A stretch of DNA of 64,000 bases from Paragemmobacter straminiformis (lineage in GTDB: Bacteria; Pseudomonadota; Alphaproteobacteria; Rhodobacterales; Rhodobacteraceae). Below the pieces are notes generated by a model. It saw only the letters and a program-made list of their open reading frames with translations, was not told the origin of the DNA and searched no databases. Each line of letters opens with the position of its first letter. Position 1 is the stretch's first letter. Of this stretch, positions 44,716 to 52,542 are shown piece after piece. The translations under genes were made by a program, and so were the position numbers. Location of the stretch: the NCBI RefSeq assembly GCF_014243445.1, contig NZ_JACLQD010000003.1, positions 496,001 to 560,000 on the forward strand, written 5' to 3'.

Positions 44716-45531
44716 GTGGATTCTGCCGTCACGCTTTTGAAGTCCGGCGACCTCGGCGGATGCCTTGCCTCGTTGCAGGCCGAGGTTCGGGCCAAGCCGC
44801 AGGATGCGAAACTCCGTATCTTCCTGTTCCAGTTGCTTTGCGTGCTTGGCGACTGGAAGCGGGCGGTCACGCAGTTGAAGCTGTGCGCCGAACTCGATCC
44901 AACGGCCACCTCGATGGCGCAGACCTATCGCGAGGCGATCATCTGCGAGGTTTACCGCGAAAAGGTGTTCAGCGGCGAAAAGCAGCCGCTGGTTTTCGGC
45001 GAGCCGCAGGAATGGACCGCGCTGTTGCTGAACGCCTTGAAGCTGCTGGCCGAAGGGCGCGAGGCCGAGGCCGCGATGCTGCGCGACAAGGCGTTCGATC
45101 TGGCCCCCGCAGCGGCGGGGACGCTGAACGAGACCGCTTTCGAGTGGATCGCCGATGCCGACACGCGCTTCGGGCCGCTGCTCGAGATCATCGTCAACGG
45201 CAAGTATTACTGGCTGCCCTTTACGGCGATTGCCGAAATACGTGCCGATCCGCCCAGCGACCTGCGCGATGCGGTCTGGACGGCGGTGAACCTGACCCTT
45301 GCCAATGGTGGCGAGGTGGTCGGCCTGATCCCGTCGCGCTATCCCGGCACGATCCAAGCGGGCAATGCGCTGCAAAAGCTAGCACGGGCAACCGACTGGA
45401 CGGAAACGCCGGGCGGGTGGTTCTTTGGTCTGGGGCAACGCGTTTTTGCGACCGATGCCGGAGAGGTGGCATTGTTCGACATGCGCCGGCTGACCATCAG
45501 CCCGCAGCACGGGGGCGCTTCGGATGGCTGA
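44716..45531 (+). CDS. tagJ: T6SS accessory protein TagJ (ImpE)
   Basis: A 271-residue ImpE-family protein. The N-terminal half is TPR-like (LKSGDLGGCLASLQAEVRAK, then DAKLRIFLFQLLCVLGDWKRAVTQL). The C-terminal half has DTRFGPLLEIIVNGKYYWLP and RDAVWTAVNLTL, both family hallmarks. TagJ binds the TssB N-terminus and may regulate sheath disassembly by ClpV. Start GTG at 44716 behind GGAGAG. Its stop overlaps the tssE start by 8 bp. Confidence 0.92.
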   Translation: MDSAVTLLKSGDLGGCLASLQAEVRAKPQDAKLRIFLFQLLCVLGDWKRAVTQLKLCAELDPTATSMAQTYREAIICEVYREKVFSGEKQPLVFGEPQEWTALLLNALKLLAEGREAEAAMLRDKAFDLAPAAAGTLNETAFEWIADADTRFGPLLEIIVNGKYYWLPFTAIAEIRADPPSDLRDAVWTAVNLTLANGGEVVGLIPSRYPGTIQAGNALQKLARATDWTETPGGWFFGLGQRVFATDAGEVALFDMRRLTISPQHGGASDG

Positions 45532-46018
45532 GCGCAACGAGGAACGTCTGCAACCCTCGCTTCTGGACCGGCTGACCGACAACGCGCCGGGCGATCTGCG
45601 CGAAAGCCGTGACGACCGGGTCATCGACCTGCGGCGGCTGCGCGAGATCGTGCAGCGCGATTTGTCGTGGCTGTTGAACACCTCGGACAACCACCTCGAG
45701 ATCGACGCGCAGAAATACCCCCATGCCGCAAGGTCGGTGCTGAATTACGGCATCAGCGAAATTGCCGGGGGGTATTCCACAGATTCAGGGGCCAGCACCA
45801 TTCGCGCCTCGATCCAGCGCGCCATCGAACGCTATGAACCGCGGATAAGCGCAGGCTCTCTCGACGTCAGGATTCGCGGCGAGAAAGAGCAATCGCAGGC
45901 AATCGTGGCCTTTGACATCATTGCCGAAATGTGGGCCCAGCCCATGCCCATCGAGCTTTACCTGCGCAGCGAGATCGACCTCACAAGCGGCCAGTTGAAG
46001 CTGGAACGCAAGACCTGA
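45524..46018 (+). CDS. tssE: T6SS baseplate protein TssE (gp25-like)
   Basis: A 164-residue homologue of T4 gp25 that links baseplate wedges to the sheath. LQPSLLDRLTD at the start, the LRREIVQRDLSWLLNT segment (here RLREIVQRDLSWLLNTSD), YPHAARSVLNYGI and AIERYEPRIS are family hallmarks. The C-terminus (FDIIAEMWAQPMPIELYLRSEIDL) is usual. ATG at 45524 overlaps the tagJ end. Confidence 0.94.
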   Translation: MAERNEERLQPSLLDRLTDNAPGDLRESRDDRVIDLRRLREIVQRDLSWLLNTSDNHLEIDAQKYPHAARSVLNYGISEIAGGYSTDSGASTIRASIQRAIERYEPRISAGSLDVRIRGEKEQSQAIVAFDIIAEMWAQPMPIELYLRSEIDLTSGQLKLERKT

Positions 46019-46025
46019 GGGGCAG

Positions 46026-47888
46026 ATGGATACGCGACTGCTCAAGCATTACGATCAGGAACTTGCCTATCTGCGCGAGATGGGCGCGGAATTCGCCGAA
46101 GCGTTTCCGAAGGTGGCCGGGCGTCTCGGGATGAATGCGACCGAGGTTCAGGACCCCTATGTGGAGCGTCTGCTAGAAGGGGCGGCCTTTCTGTCGGCAC
46201 GGGTGCAGCTGGAACTGGAGCTTCAGTTTCCGGCCTTTACCAGCCATCTGCTTGAAATCGTCTATCCGCATTATCTGGCCCCGACGCCGTCGATGACCGT
46301 GGTGCAATTCGTTCCCGATCCGGGGTTGAGCAACGGCTTTACCCTGCCGCGCGGCACGGCATTGCGGTCGGCGCTTCTGGAAGGGGAACAGACCGCCTGC
46401 CTGTTCCGCACCTCGCAGGATTGCACGCTTTGGCCGATCGAGATCAGCGAAGCCGAATACATCGACGGGCGGGGCGAGCTTGTCGCGGCGGGGATGGGGC
46501 GCGATGTCGAGGCGCGCGGGGCGATCCGCCTGCGTTTGCGCAGGACCGACGATGCCCCGATCAGCGGGCTCGACCTTGACAAGCTGATGCTTTTCTTTCC
46601 GGCGGCCTCGGGGGCGAACTGGTCGCTGCATGAACTGTTCAGCACCGATGTGGCGGCCCTTTATGCGCGCTCGACCGACCGGCGCGCCGATTGGGTGACG
46701 CCGCTGGTCAAGGGGGCTGCGGTTCCGCGCGGTCTCGAGCCGGAGGACAGCCTGCTTCCGCTGCCGCGCCGGTCCTTTGACGGCTACAGGCTGCTTCAGG
46801 AATATTTCGCCCTGCCCGAACGGTTCCATTTCGTGGAATTGCAGGGTCTTGGCCCCGGGATCGGCCGGGCGGCGGGGCGTGATGTCGATATCTACATCCT
46901 GCTGCGCAATGGCCGCCCGAACCTTGCCGCTGCCGTCACGCCTGCCGCTTTCGCGCTGAACGCCAGCCCCGCGGTGAACCTGTTCACCAAGCGCTGCGAC
47001 CGGATCGTGATTTCGGGGCGCGATTTCGAACTGATCGTGCTGCCGGACCGGACCGCACCGCTGGATTACGAGGTCTGCGCCATCGAGCGCGTCATCGGCG
47101 TCGGGGATTCGGGTCAGGACGAGGTGGAGTTCCTGCCCTTTTATTCGCCGACCGATCTGACGGCGGCGGGCAACACCCACAGCGCCTATTACACGCTGTC
47201 GCGCCGTATGCGCCAACGCAGCGAGAACGAGCGGCTGCGGGGGGTGCGGACGACCTATCTCGGTTCAGAGACGTTCCTGACGCTGGTCGATGCGCGACAG
47301 GCCCCCTATGGCGAGAACCTTGAACAGGTTTCCGTGACGGCGCTGTGTTCCAACCGCGACCTGCCGCTTTTGCTGCCCGGAACGGCGAGCGATATCTTCC
47401 ATCTTCCCGATGGCGGGCCGGTCGCGTCGATCCGCACGCTGATCGCCGCGACCAAGCCGCGTCCCACCTTGGCCCAAGGCGATGCAAGCTGGCGGCTTAT
47501 CAGCCATCTGAGCCTGAACTACCTGTCGATCACCGATGGCGAAAGCGGTGCCGCGGCGCTGCGCGAGATCATCGGGATCTATGCGCCGCAGTCCGACCGG
47601 ATCACGGAAAAGCAGATCGAGGGTCTTGTCTCGGTCACCACGCGACCGATCGTGCGCCGGATGAGCGACGGCGTCCTGTCGACGGCGGTGCGCGGGATCG
47701 AAGTGACGCTGACCTTCGACGAAAGCTATTTCGAGGGCACGAGTGTCTACGGGCTGGGCGCCGTGCTTGAACGGTTCTTCCGCAAATATGTGATGATCAA
47801 CAGCTTTACCGAAACCGTCCTGCATACGACGCAGCGCGGCGAGATTGCGCGATGGTCTCCGCAACCCGGTCTGGACCGTATGCTATGA
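46026..47888 (+). CDS. tssF: T6SS baseplate protein TssF
   Basis: A 620-residue wedge protein. MDTRLLKHYDQELAYLREMG with AEFAEAFPKVAGRLGM is the standard TssF N-terminus, followed by DPYVERLLEGAAFLSARVQ and FPAFTSHLLEIVYPHYLAP. The C-terminus ends in the FRKYVMINSFTETVLHTTQRGEI region. ATG at 46026 with AGGGGC upstream. Its TGA is shared with the tssG ATG (ATGA at 47885). Confidence 0.96.
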   Translation: MDTRLLKHYDQELAYLREMGAEFAEAFPKVAGRLGMNATEVQDPYVERLLEGAAFLSARVQLELELQFPAFTSHLLEIVYPHYLAPTPSMTVVQFVPDPGLSNGFTLPRGTALRSALLEGEQTACLFRTSQDCTLWPIEISEAEYIDGRGELVAAGMGRDVEARGAIRLRLRRTDDAPISGLDLDKLMLFFPAASGANWSLHELFSTDVAALYARSTDRRADWVTPLVKGAAVPRGLEPEDSLLPLPRRSFDGYRLLQEYFALPERFHFVELQGLGPGIGRAAGRDVDIYILLRNGRPNLAAAVTPAAFALNASPAVNLFTKRCDRIVISGRDFELIVLPDRTAPLDYEVCAIERVIGVGDSGQDEVEFLPFYSPTDLTAAGNTHSAYYTLSRRMRQRSENERLRGVRTTYLGSETFLTLVDARQAPYGENLEQVSVTALCSNRDLPLLLPGTASDIFHLPDGGPVASIRTLIAATKPRPTLAQGDASWRLISHLSLNYLSITDGESGAAALREIIGIYAPQSDRITEKQIEGLVSVTTRPIVRRMSDGVLSTAVRGIEVTLTFDESYFEGTSVYGLGAVLERFFRKYVMINSFTETVLHTTQRGEIARWSPQPGLDRML

Positions 47889-48925
47889 CGCGCGCTTTCG
47901 ACGAATTCCTGACGGCGCCGGAACGCACCCATGTGTTGCAGGCCTTTCGCCTGCTCGAAGCGCATTTCGCGGATGCCCCCCGTTTCGGCGAGGCGCGGCG
48001 TCCGTCCGAGGACCCGATCCGTATCGGGCAATTGCCGGAAATGGCGTTTCCCACCTCGACCATCGCCGAATTCTCGATGCCGCAGGCGGGCAAGCCGGGG
48101 CGGCTTTCGAACCGCTTCTTCGGCCTGTTCGGACCGCACGGCCCCTTGCCGCTGCATCTGACCGAATATGCCCGCGACCGCTTGCGCAACCACGCCGACG
48201 GAACGCTTGTCGGCTTTGCCGATATGCTGACCCACCGCTTTGCGACGCTGTTTTACCGCGCTTGGGTCCAAGGCCAGCCCGCCCCCAGTTTCGACAGGGG
48301 CAAGGATGCCGCATTCGAGCGCAAGGTCGCGGCGCTGTCGGGCTATATGGGGCGCGGCCTGCAAGAGCGCGACGCGATGCCCGATCTGGCCAAACGCCAT
48401 TTCGGCGGATTTCTCGGATCGGGTCCGAAACATGCCGAGGGCCTTGTCTCTATCGTTGCGTCCTTTGTCCGCGCGCCCGTCAGGCTTGAGCAGTTCATCG
48501 GATCGTGGCTTCCGCTGGAACCGGGCGACCAATGGCAACTGGGCCGCCGCACCGCGCTTGGCCGGTCGACCAGCATCGGCACCCGTGTCTGGAGCCGGAC
48601 ATCGAAATTCCGCCTGCGGATCGGGCCGCTGGGTCTGGCAGAATACCGCAGCCTGTTGCCGGGCGGGCGCGGGCTGGCGCAGGTCGATGCCATCGTCAGG
48701 AATTACGTTGGCGAGCAGTTCGAGTGGGAGCTGAACCTTGTTCTGGCCGCGCGCAGCGTGCCCAAGCCCATTTTGGGAAAGGGTGCCACCCTTGGCCAGA
48801 CCACTTGGATCGGCCGCCGTCCGGCAGACCGGGATGCCGACTCGCTTCACCTCAATCCTGCCCTCTTGAACCGGTCGCCCGCCAAGCCGACCGCAACGAC
48901 GCAGAAAAAAGGACGCATGACATGA
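47885..48925 (+). CDS. tssG: T6SS baseplate protein TssG
   Basis: A 346-residue protein that joins two TssF copies in the wedge. AFPTSTIAEFSM, NRFFGLFGPHGPLPLHLTEY, LVGFADMLTHRFATLFYRAW and the C-terminal GLAQVDAIVRNYVGEQFEWE are family hallmarks. ATG at 47885 overlaps the tssF stop, and its own TGA overlaps the tssH ATG (ATGA at 48922), so three genes are translationally coupled. Confidence 0.95.
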   Translation: MTRAFDEFLTAPERTHVLQAFRLLEAHFADAPRFGEARRPSEDPIRIGQLPEMAFPTSTIAEFSMPQAGKPGRLSNRFFGLFGPHGPLPLHLTEYARDRLRNHADGTLVGFADMLTHRFATLFYRAWVQGQPAPSFDRGKDAAFERKVAALSGYMGRGLQERDAMPDLAKRHFGGFLGSGPKHAEGLVSIVASFVRAPVRLEQFIGSWLPLEPGDQWQLGRRTALGRSTSIGTRVWSRTSKFRLRIGPLGLAEYRSLLPGGRGLAQVDAIVRNYVGEQFEWELNLVLAARSVPKPILGKGATLGQTTWIGRRPADRDADSLHLNPALLNRSPAKPTATTQKKGRMT

Positions 48926-51612
48926 CCGAGATCAGCCGCGTTGCATTGTTCGGCAAATTGAACAGGCTTGGCTATCAAGCCATCGAAAGCGCGGCGGTGT
49001 TCTGCAAGTTGCGCGGCAACCCCTATGTCGAGGTGGTGCATTGGTTCCACCAGATCTTGCAGGGGCAAGACAGCGACCTTCACCGCCTGATCCAGTTCTA
49101 CGGGCTGGATCCCGCCAAGCTGGCGCAGCAGATCACCCGCGCCCTCGATGCGCTGCCGCGCGGGGCGAGCAGCATTTCGGACATTTCCGCGCATGTGGAT
49201 ACCGTGCTGGAACGTGCGTGGGTCTATGCCTCGCTGAAATATGGTTCGGCGCAGGTGCGCAGCGGGCATCTGGTCCTTGCGATGCTCAAGACACAAAGCC
49301 TGCAACCGGTGCTGTTCGGCATCGCCGACGAGTTCCGCCGCATCAAGCCCGATGATCTGGCCGAAAACTTCGACGCGGCGGTGAATGGCAGCCCCGAGGA
49401 CGGGCAGGCCCCGCAGGATGGCAGCGGCCATTCGGGGGCCGGTGTGGGCGAAGGGTCGGGCGCGATGGCTCCGGCGCAGATGGGCAAGGAAGAGGCGCTC
49501 AAGCAGTTCTGCACCGACCTGACCCAGCAGGCCCGCGACGGCAAGATCGACCCGATCGTGGGACGGGACGAGGAAATCCGGCAGGTTATCGACGTTCTGA
49601 TGCGCCGCCGCCAGAACAACCCCATCCTGACCGGCGAGGCGGGGGTGGGTAAGACCGCCGTCGTCGAAGGCTTTGCCCTGCGGATCGCGCGGGGTGACGT
49701 GCCGCCCGCCTTGGCCGATGCGCGTATCCTTGTGCTGGACGTGGGTCTGTTGCAGGCCGGCGCGTCGATGAAGGGGGAATTCGAGAACCGCCTGCGGTCG
49801 GTCATCGACGAGGTGCAGGCAAGCACGACGCCGGTGATCATGTTCATCGACGAGACCCACACCCTTGTCGGGGCGGGCGGGGCGGCGGGAACGGGCGATG
49901 CGGCGAACCTGCTGAAACCGGCGCTGGCGCGGGGCACGCTGCGCACCATCGGGGCGACGACCTGGGCCGAATACAAGCGCCATATCGAAAAAGACCCCGC
50001 CCTGACCCGCCGTTTCCAGACCGTCGTTGTCGAGGAACCCAGCCCGGCCAAGGCGATCATGATGATGCGCGGCATCGCCTCGATGCTTGAGCGCCACCAC
50101 AAGGTGCAGGTGCTGGACGAGGGGATCGAGGCCGCCGTGAACCTGTCGGCGCGCTATATCCCGGCGCGGCAATTGCCCGACAAATCGGTTTCCGTTCTGG
50201 ACACCGCCTGCGCGCGGGTGGCTGTCAGCCAATATGCCGTGCCCGCCGAGGTGGACGACAGCCGCCGCCGCATCTCGGCGCTGGAAACGGAACTCGAGAT
50301 CATCGGGCGCGATGAAACCGCGGGCTATGATGTGGGCGACCGACGCGATGCGGTCACCCATGCCAAGGCCGACGAGGAGCTGCGCCTTGCGGAACTGACC
50401 GCCCGTTGGGAGGGCGAGAAGAAGGTGGTCGAGGAAATCCTGTCGCTGCGGGCCAAGCTGCGCGAAGGTGCCGCCCCCGTGGACACGGTCGACGCGCCGC
50501 AAAGCCCGCTGTCACCCGAGGACCGCGCCGCCCTGCTGGCCGAGTTGAAGGCCAAGAACGCCGAACTTGTCGCGTTGCAGGGTGAAAGCCCGCTGATCCT
50601 GCCAATTGTCGATGCCCAGGCCGTGGCAAGCGTGGTGGGCGACTGGACCGGCATTCCCGTGGGCCGCATGGTCAAGGACGAGATCGGCACCGTGCTGCAT
50701 CTGGACGAATATCTCGCCAAGCGGGTCATCGGTCAGGACCATGCGATGAAGATGATCGCAAAGCGGATCCAGACCAGCCGCGCGGGGCTGGACAACCCGT
50801 CAAAGCCCATCGGGGTTTTCATGCTGGCCGGAACCTCGGGCGTGGGAAAGACGGAAACCGCGCTTGCCCTTGCCGAGCTGCTTTATGGCGGCGAGCAGAA
50901 CTGCATCACCATCAACATGAGCGAATATCAGGAGGCGCATACCGTCTCGTCGCTCAAGGGCGCACCTCCGGGCTATGTCGGCTATGGCGAGGGCGGGGTG
51001 CTGACCGAGGCTGTGCGCCGCAAACCCTATTCGGTCGTCTTGCTGGACGAGGTGGAAAAGGCACACCCCGATGTGCATGAGCTGTTCTTTCAGGTGTTCG
51101 ACAAAGGGCTGATGGAGGATGGCGAGGGGCGGCAGATCGATTTCCGCAACACGCTGATCCTGCTGACCACCAATGCCGGAACCGACATGATCATGGACAT
51201 GTGTTCCGACCCCGACCTGATGCCGGACCCCGAAGGCATGGCAAAGGCGCTGCGCGAACCGCTGCTCAAGATCTTTCCGCCCGCGCTGCTGGGGCGTCTG
51301 GTCGTGATCCCGTATTATCCGCTGTCGCCCGAGATGGTGGGCAAGATCACCCGCCTGCAACTGAACCGTATCAAGAAGCGGGTCGAAGCGGCGCATGGCG
51401 TGCCCTTTACCTATTCCGACGCGGTCGTCGACCTGATCGTGAGCCGCTGCCAAGAGGTCGAAAGCGGCGGGCGCATGATCGACGCCATCGTGACCAATTC
51501 CATGCTGCCGGATGTCTCGGGCGAATTCCTGCGCCGCATGATGGCCGGCACCGAGGTCAAGCAGGTCGCCATCGATGTTGCCGACGGCGGCTTCTCGTAC
51601 GGCTTCGATTGA
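48922..51612 (+). CDS. tssH: T6SS ATPase TssH (ClpV)
   Basis: An 896-residue AAA+ ATPase that recycles contracted sheath. The N-domain (1-~150) is followed by AAA1 with Walker A GEAGVGKT (238-245) and Walker B MFIDETH, a middle domain, then AAA2 with Walker A GTSGVGKT (about 637-644) and LLDEVEKAHPD. The C-terminal ClpB D2 small domain is present. A glycine/serine-rich linker of about 25 residues (ending near 182) lies between N-domain and AAA1. Coupled to tssG by ATGA. 12 bp separate it from the next gene. Confidence 0.96.
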   Translation: MTEISRVALFGKLNRLGYQAIESAAVFCKLRGNPYVEVVHWFHQILQGQDSDLHRLIQFYGLDPAKLAQQITRALDALPRGASSISDISAHVDTVLERAWVYASLKYGSAQVRSGHLVLAMLKTQSLQPVLFGIADEFRRIKPDDLAENFDAAVNGSPEDGQAPQDGSGHSGAGVGEGSGAMAPAQMGKEEALKQFCTDLTQQARDGKIDPIVGRDEEIRQVIDVLMRRRQNNPILTGEAGVGKTAVVEGFALRIARGDVPPALADARILVLDVGLLQAGASMKGEFENRLRSVIDEVQASTTPVIMFIDETHTLVGAGGAAGTGDAANLLKPALARGTLRTIGATTWAEYKRHIEKDPALTRRFQTVVVEEPSPAKAIMMMRGIASMLERHHKVQVLDEGIEAAVNLSARYIPARQLPDKSVSVLDTACARVAVSQYAVPAEVDDSRRRISALETELEIIGRDETAGYDVGDRRDAVTHAKADEELRLAELTARWEGEKKVVEEILSLRAKLREGAAPVDTVDAPQSPLSPEDRAALLAELKAKNAELVALQGESPLILPIVDAQAVASVVGDWTGIPVGRMVKDEIGTVLHLDEYLAKRVIGQDHAMKMIAKRIQTSRAGLDNPSKPIGVFMLAGTSGVGKTETALALAELLYGGEQNCITINMSEYQEAHTVSSLKGAPPGYVGYGEGGVLTEAVRRKPYSVVLLDEVEKAHPDVHELFFQVFDKGLMEDGEGRQIDFRNTLILLTTNAGTDMIMDMCSDPDLMPDPEGMAKALREPLLKIFPPALLGRLVVIPYYPLSPEMVGKITRLQLNRIKKRVEAAHGVPFTYSDAVVDLIVSRCQEVESGGRMIDAIVTNSMLPDVSGEFLRRMMAGTEVKQVAIDVADGGFSYGFD

Positions 51613-51624
51613 GGGGGAAAGGGG

Positions 51625-52542
51625 ATGAAGCTTTTCAAGATCAGCTTTCGGATAAACCCCCTCGCGGAAACGTCGAGGGAGACGAAGAAGGCACTTGAAA
51701 ATGACCCGAAATGCCGACCGCTGGTGTTGGCTTATTATTATGAGGACTCGGTCGAACTTAACGAACGCAAGTGGGACGATAAGGAGCTGTTCGAGGCACT
51801 TACGGCCTTTGTCCGCTATGATCTTCAGGTGCTGAGTGTCGCACTTGCCGATGCGGTCAAGAACTCGCAAAAGAAAGGCGAACCGCTTTCGGAACTGGTC
51901 AAGGATGTCATCGCCGATTTCAAGCAGAAGCTTGATAAAAAGATATCCCGGGGTCTGGATGAATTGAAAGGCGACGGCGGTGCCAACAAGGCCACCGCAA
52001 AGAGCATGACGGATGCGCTGAAGAAGATCGCCGCCGATGTTTCCGAGGATGCAATTACAAAAGCTGCCGATGCGTTGAAGTCATTCGTCGAGACCTTCGC
52101 AAAGGCCATAGGAGACGAGGAAGTCACGCTCGACAGGTTGGTTTCGTCCAAGGCCATTCGGGAATACGAGAAGATCATGGCCGCGTTCACCAAATCGACC
52201 AAGGCGGCAGACCAGTCGATTCAGGGCGTGATCTCGGCTGTGAAACAGATCAAGAACAAGAAGGATCTTGAAGCGAGGATCGTTGCCATAATCGAAAGCG
52301 TGAAGTCGGACGTTTCGACGTTCGAAGACTATCTTTCGGAATACAAGGAATTTGAGCGCGAGGCCGGTGCGATCAAATCGGAACTTGGCAACAAGACGGT
52401 TTCGGCCAAGAACCTGCATGATATTATAAAAGATCTGGATAAATTAAAAGGCGCTGACAAGAAGGCCAAAGACATCAGAACCAAAAGCGCCAATGCCAGA
52501 CGGCAGCTTAAACAGGCCATGACGGACCTTAAACTCAAATGA
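51625..52542 (+). CDS. Unknown lysine-rich helical protein in the T6SS cluster
   Basis: A 305-residue protein I do not recognise. The N-terminal 80 residues (MKLFKISFRINPLAETSRET ... ERKWDDKELFEALTAFVRYD) form a compact alpha-beta-like part. The remainder is almost wholly helical and rich in Lys, Asp and Ala, with coiled-coil-like repeats (KSMTDALKKIAADVSEDAIT, ITKAADALKSFVETFAKAIG). No signal or membrane segment. Codon use is more A/T-rich than its neighbours (AAA, GAA, ATA-type codons, ATTATAAAAGATCTGG). GGGGGAAAGGGG precedes the ATG. Its stop overlaps the next gene's ATG (ATGA at 52539). It could be a T6SS effector, a chaperone or an accessory structural protein. Confidence 0.75.
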   Translation: MKLFKISFRINPLAETSRETKKALENDPKCRPLVLAYYYEDSVELNERKWDDKELFEALTAFVRYDLQVLSVALADAVKNSQKKGEPLSELVKDVIADFKQKLDKKISRGLDELKGDGGANKATAKSMTDALKKIAADVSEDAITKAADALKSFVETFAKAIGDEEVTLDRLVSSKAIREYEKIMAAFTKSTKAADQSIQGVISAVKQIKNKKDLEARIVAIIESVKSDVSTFEDYLSEYKEFEREAGAIKSELGNKTVSAKNLHDIIKDLDKLKGADKKAKDIRTKSANARRQLKQAMTDLKLK

